Shown here: in pieces, positions 1 through 5,148 of the stretch
Position numbering within the stretch: position 1 is the stretch's first letter
How the letters are laid out: every line of letters starts with the position of its first letter
Assembly: GCA_020056545.1 (NCBI GenBank)
Contig: JAGVHM010000171.1
Coordinates: 1-5,148 of the forward strand
Direction of reading: 5' to 3'
DNA length: 5,148 nt
DNA from: a bacterium
Lineage (GTDB): Bacteria > Desulfobacterota > Deferrimicrobia > Deferrimicrobiales > Deferrimicrobiaceae
Translations under genes and position numbers: made by a program
Notes under the pieces: generated by a model
Told to the model about the DNA's origin: nothing
The model's input: only the letters and a program-made list of their open reading frames with translations
Databases searched by the model: none

Positions 1-146
1 GACTTCCCCGGAGCTACGTTCGCGACCTTCGCCCGCTCACTGCGGATTCCGCTTCGACGCAATCTATCCCTCCGCTCCATACGCCGCTCCGTGGAAGCCA
101 CCCGCTGCGCCCTGCGTCCGCATTGCTATATGACTGAAATAGGGCA
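1..146. other. Non-coding or edge sequence downstream of purC, no gene recognised
   Basis: GC-rich sequence lying beyond the purC stop. A plus-strand frame is open from the window edge to a stop at 148-150 (49 codons), but it has no recognisable motif and is very rich in Arg, Ser and Pro, so it could be chance. An 11-base palindrome (GCGGA-T-TCCGC, 42-52) and several CGCTCC-type near-repeats (about 70-95) give it a repetitive look. No T-rich terminator for purC is visible here. Confidence 0.4.
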
Positions 147-1043
147 TTAAGAGATGTCTTTCCCGGTTATGATGCGCAGGGCTTCCCGGTATTTCTGCGA
201 GGTCTTCTCGATCACGTCGTCGGGAAGCTTCGGGCCCGGGGCGGTCTTGTTCCAGGGAAGCGTCAGCAAATAGTCGCGGACGAACTGCTTGTCGAAGCTC
301 TTCTGCGGGCCGCCTGCCTTATAGCCGGCGGCGGGCCAGAAGCGCGAGGAGTCCGGCGTGAGCGCTTCGTCGATCCAGATCAATTTGCCATCCGCAAGCC
401 CGAACTCGAACTTCGTGTCGGCGATGATGATCCCCCGGCCGAGGGCGTACTCCGCCGCGGCCTCGTATAACGCGATGGACGCGTCGCGCACCCGCCCCGC
501 CATATCCTTGCCGAGAATCTTCTCCGCGCGGTCGAAGGAAATGTTCTCGTCGTGGCTCCCAATCTCCTCCTTCGTCGCAGGCGTGAAGATCGGCCCCGTG
601 AGGCGGTCGGACTCCACGAGCCCTTTCGGAAGGGAAATGCCGCAAACCTCCCCGCGCTCCTTGTATTCCATCCACCCCGAGCCGGAGAGGTAGCCGCGCA
701 CGACGCATTCCACCGGAAGCGGCTTCGCCTTCCGGCACAGCATGGAGCGTCCCTTAAGCGTCTCTGCGTGCGCGCGCGCCGCCTGCGGAAATTCGTCCAC
801 CTCGATTGTGATCATGTGGTTGGGGATGACCGCCGACAGCTTCCCGAACCAGAACGCCGATATACGGTTGAGGACCTGCCCTTTCCCCGGGATGCCATCC
901 GGCATCACCACGTCGAACGCGGAGAGCCGGTCGGAGGCCACCAGCAGGAGCTTGTTGTCCACTTCGTAGATGTCGCGGACCTTTCCGCGCCCGAGTAATT
1001 TCATCCCCGGGAAATTCGTCTCCACCACCGCCTGGGCTGTCAC
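147..1043 (-). CDS. purC: Phosphoribosylaminoimidazole-succinocarboxamide synthase (SAICAR synthase)
   Basis: Cytosolic enzyme of de novo purine synthesis. It joins CAIR and L-aspartate, using ATP, to make SAICAR. The 298-residue product is complete and matches the longer PurC subfamily in length. The N-terminal GRGKVRDIYEV segment (residues 18-28) and SDRLSAFDVVMPDGIPGKG (37-55) form the ATP-binding lobe. Both family signatures are visible: LPVECVVRGYLSGSG (109-123) and IIADTKFEFG (206-215). The start chosen is GTG at 1043 because GGAGGAG stands 6-8 bases upstream and the protein then begins just before the conserved VVETNFPGMKLLGRGK region. The open frame continues upstream to 1253, but that extension has no family match and overlaps the end of the NYN gene. 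No other pur gene is in view, so purC looks like a single-gene unit or the end of an unrelated transcript. The chain shows no frameshift or missing motif. Confidence 0.96.
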   Translation of the reverse strand: MTAQAVVETNFPGMKLLGRGKVRDIYEVDNKLLLVASDRLSAFDVVMPDGIPGKGQVLNRISAFWFGKLSAVIPNHMITIEVDEFPQAARAHAETLKGRSMLCRKAKPLPVECVVRGYLSGSGWMEYKERGEVCGISLPKGLVESDRLTGPIFTPATKEEIGSHDENISFDRAEKILGKDMAGRVRDASIALYEAAAEYALGRGIIIADTKFEFGLADGKLIWIDEALTPDSSRFWPAAGYKAGGPQKSFDKQFVRDYLLTLPWNKTAPGPKLPDDVIEKTSQKYREALRIITGKDIS

Positions 1044-1056
1044 GTAACTCTCCTCC
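1041..1056 (-). promoter_or_regulatory. Shine-Dalgarno and GTG start of purC
   Basis: Read on the minus strand, GGAGGAGAG is followed by TTAC and then GTG. The GGAGG core is 8 bases from the start codon. This site decides the GTG at 1043 as the purC start over ATG at 1088 or the longer open frame. Confidence 0.85.
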
Positions 1057-1079
1057 GGTTGGGGATTAAAGAGAGAATC

Positions 1080-1085
1080 ATAATA
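1080..1085 (-). promoter_or_regulatory. Possible -10 element of a purC promoter
   Basis: TATTAT on the minus strand lies 36 bases upstream of the purC GTG, preceded directly by TG. This would place a transcript start near 1073 and leave a leader of about 30 bases. The -35 region is poor: the best match, TTCCTG at an 18-base spacing, is weak, and TTGCTT is 22 bases away. The rest of 1044-1188 holds an AT-rich stretch (1163-1190) and no gene. Confidence 0.35.
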
Positions 1086-1188
1086 CATCTGGCGCACGCG
1101 GTACAGGAAGCAACGGCTGCGCCGCCTCTTTCCAATTGGCGCAGTGCCGGGCAGTGGGTCAGTTTGAAAATAAATTATCGGATAAATA

Positions 1189-1821
1189 TCAGGGCGTGTT
1201 CTTTGGACGGTAATCATTGGGGTCGATACTGGCATCATAGGTTGCCCGATCAATCCGAACCCAGTCGGTACCGTTGATTCCCCTCGCTCTCGGGACGGTC
1301 GGACTCACTGGGAAAGCGCAGGCAAGCCGGATCCAACGGTCCTTGAGCCTGGCGATCTTCTTGACATCCTCCACTGCTTCGGACAGGTCCTGATCCTGAC
1401 TGAAGACCAGGGCAACATCGTACTGATCATCGAGCGCGTATCGAACGATATCCAGGGCGATACGGACATCAACTCCCTTCTCCTGACCGACGGGTGCTAC
1501 CGTCGTTGTCCCATCGGGGAGGTTAATCGTCTGGTTTCGATAACGCAGGGGCCGCGAAAAGGTCTTGATCCCCCGTGTTCCCATGACCGCCATTTTTGCC
1601 GTCCAAAAATGATTCCAGAAGGGTTTATCCATGGTCGAAGGAACACCCGTGTAGAAACGAATCCCGGAAATCGTCCAACCCCGGGCCGAGCAGACGCTTT
1701 CCGTCAGTTTTCTTGGATCAAAATTCGGGAACGTGTAGCCGAAGGCTTCCTTGGCGTGGTGGAACAGATTCTGACCGTCGAAGAAAGCGAAGGCGCGTTT
1801 TGCAGAGGGTTCAATCGCCAC
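1189..1821 (-). CDS. NYN-domain protein (PIN-like nuclease fold, LabA/DUF88 type)
   Basis: Predicted soluble protein of about 210 residues with the NYN fold, a PIN-like fold found in metal-dependent RNases. Numbering from GTG at 1821, the family landmarks are RAFAFFDGQNLFHHAK (9-24, Asp15), GQEKGVDVRIALDIV (112-126, Asp118 and Asp124) and LVFSQDQDLSEAV (138-150, Asp143 and Asp145). These acidic residues are where the family places its metal site, so the domain looks catalytically complete. The C-terminal part (DWVRIDRATYDASIDPNDYRPK) resembles one conserved NYN subfamily, which argues that the gene is full length. The start is uncertain: the frame also offers TTG at 1836, but that codon lies inside the T-tract of a terminator, and neither start has a good ribosome site. 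It sits in a lower-GC patch beside a transposase remnant, so it was probably acquired. The nuclease role is inferred from the fold; no substrate can be named. Confidence 0.85.
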   Translation of the reverse strand: MAIEPSAKRAFAFFDGQNLFHHAKEAFGYTFPNFDPRKLTESVCSARGWTISGIRFYTGVPSTMDKPFWNHFWTAKMAVMGTRGIKTFSRPLRYRNQTINLPDGTTTVAPVGQEKGVDVRIALDIVRYALDDQYDVALVFSQDQDLSEAVEDVKKIARLKDRWIRLACAFPVSPTVPRARGINGTDWVRIDRATYDASIDPNDYRPKNTP

Positions 1822-1834
1822 GTTTTCGCCACAC

Positions 1835-1878
1835 AAAAAAATAACCCCGCCAGAGGCCCGAAAGCTGATCCAGCGGGG
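1835..1878 (-). terminator. Intrinsic terminator or attenuator directly before the NYN gene
   Basis: On the minus strand CCCCGCTGGA (1878-1869) pairs with TCTGGCGGGG (1854-1845). The stem has 10 pairs with two G-T wobbles, and is followed by TTATTTTTTT (1844-1835). This is a strong rho-independent terminator shape. It points into the NYN gene, whose GTG start lies only about 14 bases beyond the T-tract. It could end transcripts from the transposase remnant, or act as an attenuator for NYN. Confidence 0.75.
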
Positions 1879-1903
1879 GGCAAATACCCATTACCGAGAA
1901 CTT

Positions 1904-1932
1904 AATATGATCCAATTCGTGACCCTTGTCAA
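1904..1932 (-). promoter_or_regulatory. Putative sigma70-type promoter upstream of the NYN gene
   Basis: A perfect -35 box TTGACA (1932-1927) is followed by 17 bases and then CATATT (1909-1904), a 4/6 match to TATAAT. Transcription would start near 1897, giving a leader of roughly 75 bases that contains the terminator hairpin before the NYN GTG. This is the only convincing promoter in the region able to serve the NYN gene. It was found by eye and not scored. Confidence 0.45.
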
Positions 1933-2107
1933 TGGGGGCGGCATTATTATCCTTTGGCCCACTATAACCATCCAATAATCCAGCCATTTCCTCCACCGAC
2001 CATATATGATCTGTAACCCCAGCTTCCATCGCGGGAGTCACCCTTGGTGCCTGATGAATCCTGGCAAAGTTATAGTAATAGTACATGAAATGCAGGCTGA
2101 CCGCATG

Positions 2108-2137
2108 ATCGATTTGTGAACACATCGATTTGTGAAC
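2108..2137. repeat. Tandem direct repeat of 14 bases
   Basis: ATCGATTTGTGAAC occurs at 2108-2121 and again, identically, at 2124-2137, a period of 16 bases. It lies exactly at the point where transposase likeness begins on the minus strand, so it may mark the breakpoint of the insertion remnant. Confidence 0.8.
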
Positions 2138-2138
2138 C

Positions 2139-2159
2139 AAAAACCCCCTCTACGGTGGT
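2139..2159 (-). terminator. Weak possible terminator of the ABC operon
   Basis: On the minus strand ACCACC (2159-2154) can pair with GGGGGT (2148-2143) around a 5-base loop with one A-G mismatch. The sequence then continues as TTTT. It stands about 70 bases beyond the ABC stop codon. The stem is short, so this call is tentative. The larger inverted repeat just upstream may do the work instead. Confidence 0.3.
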
Positions 2160-2173
2160 CCGTCAACCGGCCC

Positions 2174-2229
2174 TAAGAACTGGGACGTCGATAAACTTTA
2201 CTTAAACCCCAGGGACGTCCCGGTTCTTA
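2174..2229. repeat. Inverted repeat with GGGACGTCCC core, overlapping an ABC gene stop codon
   Basis: The left arm TAAGAACTGGGACGTC (2174-2189) is the reverse complement of the right arm (2214-2229) at 15 of 16 positions, separated by 24 bases. The right arm itself includes a perfect palindrome GGGACGTCCC (2212-2221). The TAA stop of the downstream ABC gene (2229-2227) is the outer end of the right arm. The element could be a transcript-end hairpin, a REP/MITE-like palindromic element, or one end of the decayed insertion. No T-tract follows directly. Confidence 0.8.
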
Positions 2230-4128
2230 CGGTTCCGAGGCTGTGCCTTCCCCGTTGAACTGGAGCAAGTACAGGCGCCGGTAGATACCGCCTGCATCCA
2301 TCAACTCACGGTGCGTGCCCGTTTCGCGGACCTTCCCCTTGTGCAGCACGACGATCCGGTCGGCGGACAGGATGGTCGAGAGCCGGTGGGCGACGACGAG
2401 CGATGTGCGGCCGGAAAGGATGTTCGAGAGCGCCTTCCGGATCTCGTCTTCGGTTACCGGGTCGACGCTGGAGGTGGCCTCGTCCAGCAGCAATACGTCC
2501 GGTTCCCTCGCCAGGGCGCGCGCGAACGCGACGAGCTGCCGCTGTCCGACGGACAGCTTTCCGCCCCGCTCCCCGACGGCGGTTGAAAGACCTTTTTCCC
2601 AACCGCTCGCGAACCCGGCGACCCCTGCGGCCGCGACCGCGGCGTCCACTGCAGGCCCGCCGGCCTCCACGTTCTCCCGGACCGACCCCGAGAAGAGGAA
2701 GGGATCCTGCAGGACCAAGGAAATCCTGCCCCGCAATTCTTCTCTCGGGATCTCCCTGATATCCTTCCCGAACAGAAGGATCCTGCCGCGCTCGATTTCA
2801 TATAAACGACAGAGAAGGGACAGGATCGTCGTCTTTCCCGCGCCCGTGGCGCCGACGATCGCACCCATTTCACCCTCGAGGATTTCAAATGACACCCCGC
2901 GCAGGACGGGCCCCCGGCTTCGTGAGGAATCCGGACCGGAATTTCCCGCATATGTGAACCAGACGTCCCGGAACTCGATGGCCGGAACAGGCGACGGCCC
3001 GGTCGCGCCGTCCGCACTCCCCTCCTCGCCGGTCCTCCCCGCGGCAATAACTAAGTCCTTCGCGGGGGCCAGGACCTTGGAGGAAGCCGTCGGGAGCGCA
3101 GAGAGATACTCCGGGGCCGGCTCCGCGTCCAAAATATGGAAGATCCGCTCGCAGGAGGCCAGGGCCGACTGGAGGATGTTGTACTTGTCGCTCATGTCCT
3201 TTATCGGGTTGAAGAACTTCTGCGCGTATTCCAGGAACGCCACCAGCGTGCCGAACGTGATTGCCGATGAGATGACCTGCGAGCCGCCCTGCCATAGCAG
3301 GAGCGCGACGGCGACGGAGGAGAACAGTTCCACCCCGGGGAAATAGAAGGAGTAGTAATTGGTCAGCCGGACGTTTTCGACTGCGTAATCCTCGTTCAGC
3401 GCGTCGAACTGACGGACCGACTTGTCTTCCTGCACGAACGCCTTGACCGCCGCCACGCCTGTCACGCGCTCCTGCAGGAACGCGTTCATCCGCGCAAGCA
3501 TTCTCCTGATTTCCCGGTTGGCCTCCCGGATGAATTTTTTCAGCACCTCCACGAAGATGACCAGGACGGGAAGAACGGCGAACGTGACCAGCGCAAGCGT
3601 GGTGTTCATCCACAGGAGGATGGCCGCGATGCCCAGCAGGACCGCCACGTCCCCGACGGTTGAGACAAGCCCCGATGAAATTAGCTCCTGGAGCGCCTCC
3701 ACGTCCGAGGTGAGGCGGGTCATCAGCCGGCCGGTCGGGGTGCGGTCGAAAAAGGAAACGGGAAGGCGTTCCAGCCGGGAGAACATCTCCTTCCGGATCG
3801 CAAGTATGATCCGTTGGCCGAGCACCGACACGGTGAGCATCTGGAGATAGAGGAACCCCGTGGCTCCGGCCAGGGAGGCGAGGTAGAGGCCGATCCATCC
3901 CGCCATCCCCTCCAGGCGGCCGGCCGTGATGTGACGGTCGATCAGGATCTTTATGAGGTAGGGCCCCGCAAGCTGGCAGGCCGTTCCGAAAGCGAGCCCC
4001 ATGAGCGCCAGGGCGATCAGCCCCTTGTGCGGTCGAAGGTACATGAGCAACCGTCGCAGCAGCCGCAGGTCCACGGCCTGCGAATCCACCCGGTCCTCGT
4101 GAAAAAACGTTTCGTGCCCGGCTCTCAC
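2227..4128 (-). CDS. ABC exporter half-transporter, second subunit (MdlB-like)
   Basis: Complete 633-residue inner-membrane half-transporter. The membrane domain occupies about residues 30-335 with six predicted helices and a canonical first intracellular loop (LPVSFFDRTPTGRLMTRL, 122-139). The ATPase domain follows from about 383: Walker A GATGAGKT (426-433), Q-loop Gln474, signature LSVGQ (525-529, degenerate, Val for Gly), Walker B LLLDE with catalytic Glu550, D-loop SSVD (553-556) and switch His581. The linker between domains (about 340-383) is long, rich in Gly, Ala and Ser, and probably disordered. Start: GTG at 4128, overlapping the upstream stop as GTGA, with GGAGG 7 bases before it. 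Partner residues are complementary to the upstream gene, so the two should form one heterodimer. By family the cargo may be a lipid, drug or peptide; nothing here specifies it. MdlB, TmrA/B and BmrC/D are the closest named types by motif pattern only. Confidence 0.93.
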   Translation of the reverse strand: MRAGHETFFHEDRVDSQAVDLRLLRRLLMYLRPHKGLIALALMGLAFGTACQLAGPYLIKILIDRHITAGRLEGMAGWIGLYLASLAGATGFLYLQMLTVSVLGQRIILAIRKEMFSRLERLPVSFFDRTPTGRLMTRLTSDVEALQELISSGLVSTVGDVAVLLGIAAILLWMNTTLALVTFAVLPVLVIFVEVLKKFIREANREIRRMLARMNAFLQERVTGVAAVKAFVQEDKSVRQFDALNEDYAVENVRLTNYYSFYFPGVELFSSVAVALLLWQGGSQVISSAITFGTLVAFLEYAQKFFNPIKDMSDKYNILQSALASCERIFHILDAEPAPEYLSALPTASSKVLAPAKDLVIAAGRTGEEGSADGATGPSPVPAIEFRDVWFTYAGNSGPDSSRSRGPVLRGVSFEILEGEMGAIVGATGAGKTTILSLLCRLYEIERGRILLFGKDIREIPREELRGRISLVLQDPFLFSGSVRENVEAGGPAVDAAVAAAGVAGFASGWEKGLSTAVGERGGKLSVGQRQLVAFARALAREPDVLLLDEATSSVDPVTEDEIRKALSNILSGRTSLVVAHRLSTILSADRIVVLHKGKVRETGTHRELMDAGGIYRRLYLLQFNGEGTASEP

Positions 4129-4140
4129 GAAGACGCCTCC
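4125..4140 (-). promoter_or_regulatory. Coupled stop/start (GTGA) with internal Shine-Dalgarno
   Basis: The TGA stop of the upstream ABC gene (4127-4125) and the GTG start of the downstream one (4128-4126) share bases as GTGA. GGAGG (4140-4136), which lies inside the last codons of the upstream gene, is 7 bases from the GTG. This suits translational coupling and equal production of two subunits. Confidence 0.85.
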
Positions 4141-5148
4141 AGCTCCCGGGAGAGCATCTGGCGGGAATACAGGTCGAAGTATTCGCCGCGTTTAGAGAGC
4201 AGCTCGCCGTGAGTCCCTTCCTCCGCAATCCTCCCGCCGGAAAGGACGAGTATCCGGTCGCAGCGGGAAAGGGATGACATCCGGTGCGTGCTGAAAAGGA
4301 TCGTCCTGCCGCCGCGCAGGGCAAGGATCTCTTCGAAGATCTCCTGTTCGGTTTCCGCATCGACGGACGAGAGCGCGTCGTCCATGAGCAGGACCCGTGC
4401 GCCTGTGCACAGCGCCCGGGCGATGGTGGCCCGCTGCTTCTGCCCGCCGGAAAGCGAGATCCCCCGCTCGCCGATGACAGTATCGAACCCGTCCGGCATT
4501 TCCTCTATCTCGGCCAAGAGACGCGCCTGTCCCGCGGCCCGCCGCGCCGCCTCCGCGTCCGGCGCCGCAAGCCCGAAGCATATATTCGAAAGAACCGTGT
4601 CCGAGAAGAGAAATGGGTCCTGCGCGACGAGGGCGATCGAACGTCGCAGCCCGTCGACCGGGATGTCGTTCACGTCCCTCCCCTCGAAGAACACGGCGCC
4701 GGGCGGAACGGGGTAAAGCCGCAGGATCAGGGAAAGCAGCGTGCTCTTTCCGCCGCCGGTCGGGCCCACCAGCCCCAATACTTCGCCGGGTCGAACCGAA
4801 AACGTGATATCCCTCAGCACCCCTCCACGCCCGTCTCCGGGGTACGAATAAGAGAGGCCCCGAAACTCGATAGCGGTTCCGGCCCCCTCCGCCGCGGTGG
4901 TCGCCGACCCAATCCTGGCGACGCCTCCGGCTTCGGGGGTCTCCGTCTCCATCACGGAAAGCTCCGTAGGGAGACTCCGAAATTCGAGGGCAGGGGCTGG
5001 GACTTCGCCCCCCTCAACGGAAAATTCTGCGGGGAGACGGAGGAACTCGTTTATGCGGCCCATCGCGCTGCCGCCCCTCTGGACAAGGTTGATGACCCAC
5101 CCCAGGGCCATGGTCGGAAAGGAGAGCATCGCGAGGTATGCGTTGAAC
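4125..5148 (-). CDS. ABC exporter half-transporter, first subunit (MdlA-like), N-terminus beyond window
   Basis: Partial gene: the frame stays open through the window edge, reading FNAYLAMLSFPTMALGW at the end of the sixth membrane helix. The membrane domain proper lies outside. Numbering from the Met at 5129, a linker of about 55 residues (30-85) leads to a complete ATPase domain: AIEFRGLSYSYPG strand and A-loop (86-98), Walker A GPTGGGKST (122-130), Q-loop Gln170, signature LSGGQ (226-230, canonical), Walker B LLMDD (247-251), D-loop SSVD (254-257) and switch His282. The residue after the Walker B Asp is Asp251 (codon 4379-4377) where active ATPases have Glu, so this subunit's own ATP site should be slow or inactive. 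Methionine 5129 is not the start. It is the first gene of the coupled pair in view, and its promoter must lie outside the window. Confidence 0.93.
   Translation of the reverse strand, partial: FNAYLAMLSFPTMALGWVINLVQRGGSAMGRINEFLRLPAEFSVEGGEVPAPALEFRSLPTELSVMETETPEAGGVARIGSATTAAEGAGTAIEFRGLSYSYPGDGRGGVLRDITFSVRPGEVLGLVGPTGGGKSTLLSLILRLYPVPPGAVFFEGRDVNDIPVDGLRRSIALVAQDPFLFSDTVLSNICFGLAAPDAEAARRAAGQARLLAEIEEMPDGFDTVIGERGISLSGGQKQRATIARALCTGARVLLMDDALSSVDAETEQEIFEEILALRGGRTILFSTHRMSSLSRCDRILVLSGGRIAEEGTHGELLSKRGEYFDLYSRQMLSRELEASS
4911..5048 (-). repeat. Degenerate internal duplication in the ABC linker
   Basis: Within the linker of the truncated ABC protein, EFLRLPAEFSVEGGEVPAP (5048-4992) is echoed by EFRSLPTELSVMETETPEA (4985-4929). 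At DNA level the core of the two copies (about 4955-4987 and 5016-5048) matches at 23 of 33 positions by eye. The second copy begins with ALEFRSL, which also resembles the true first strand of the ATPase domain, AIEFRGL (residues 86-92). Confidence 0.5.

Larger units (their letters stand above)
1811..2140 (-). pseudogene. C-terminal remnant of an IS1-family-type transposase
   Basis: A 109-codon open frame. Only residues 11-57 or so (about 1970-2110) resemble a transposase. The segment ALHFM-like VSLHFMYYYYNFARIHQ, then RVTPAMEAGVTDHIWSVEE, is the characteristic end of DDE transposases commonly annotated as the IS1 family. The preceding catalytic DDE domain is absent: no transposase sequence is visible in any frame between 2141 and the ABC gene. 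The YYYY run looks like a small local duplication of the usual YYNF motif. The last 50 codons (DGYSGPKDNN onward) have no transposase likeness, read through the terminator hairpin and overlap the beginning of the NYN gene, so they are probably not coding. The fragment cannot encode a working transposase and marks a decayed insertion. Confidence 0.7.

Noticed and set aside
552..998. Plus-strand open frame antisense to purC
   Set aside because: Shadow of purC. No recognisable domain or start signal.
1044..1188. Purine riboswitch before purC
   Set aside because: The probable leader is only about 30 bases and no conserved aptamer arrangement could be seen.
1044..1253. Upstream extension of purC to 1253 or to the ATG at 1088
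   Set aside because: The added residues do not resemble PurC and would overlap the NYN gene. The GTG at 1043 has a near-ideal ribosome site.
1811..1891. 26-codon leader peptide (ATG at 1891) regulating NYN by ribosome stalling
   Set aside because: No Shine-Dalgarno, only about 6 bases after the inferred transcript start, and no run of regulatory codons. Kept only as a remark in the attenuator finding.
1596..1905. Two plus-strand small frames antisense to the NYN gene
   Set aside because: They overlap an NYN gene with strong motifs. They are Arg-rich, without a ribosome site or family likeness.
2108..2137. CRISPR-like repeat
   Set aside because: Only two copies, 14 bases each, with a 2-base gap. 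No spacers and no cas genes.
2315..3346. Long plus-strand open frame opposite the ABC gene (343 codons)
   Set aside because: High-GC antisense shadow of a clear ABC transporter. Its product is low-complexity Arg/Ser/Pro-rich with no motif and no ribosome site.
2885..4360. 491-codon minus-strand frame overlapping both ABC genes
   Set aside because: Alternative-frame shadow. It crosses the junction of two genes with well-supported motifs and is itself Arg/Gly/Pro-rich without any domain.

Overview
The window is a high-GC bacterial chromosomal segment in which every supported gene lies on the minus strand, so transcription runs from right to left. Codon use and protein character (a PurC of about 298 residues, GTG starts with strong GGAGG ribosome sites, an MdlA/MdlB-like exporter pair) fit a free-living Gram-negative such as a Deltaproteobacterium/Desulfobacterota relative. 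This is an impression from sequence style, not a taxonomic assignment.

Right block (2227-5148): two ABC exporter half-transporters overlap by 4 bp (GTGA) and are clearly translationally coupled. The upstream one (4125-5148) is cut by the window edge and shows only the end of its last membrane helix, a long linker and a complete ATPase domain. The downstream one (2227-4128) is complete. Their ATPase motifs are complementary: one has LSGGQ with Asp in place of the catalytic Glu, the other has a degenerate LSVGQ with an intact Glu. This is the pattern of a heterodimer with one active and one degenerate ATP site.

Middle block (about 1189-2230): a patch of visibly lower GC. It contains a palindromic inverted repeat that overlaps the stop codon of the second ABC gene, a short tandem repeat, a C-terminal remnant of an IS1-type transposase, and an intact NYN-domain (PIN-like nuclease fold) gene. 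A good sigma70-like promoter followed at once by an intrinsic terminator sits directly before the NYN gene. This gives either an attenuator-like leader or a scar left by mobile-element decay.

Left block (1-1188): a complete purC (SAICAR synthase, purine biosynthesis), read from a GTG start with a near-ideal Shine-Dalgarno sequence and a probable promoter of its own. The first 146 bases hold no recognisable gene.

The exporter, the NYN protein and PurC have no obvious shared function. The window looks like two housekeeping loci separated by a small, partly decayed mobile insertion. I found no clear sign of a wholly new system. The most unusual points are the NYN leader arrangement, the inverted repeat at the ABC stop codon, and the duplicated linker in the truncated ABC protein.
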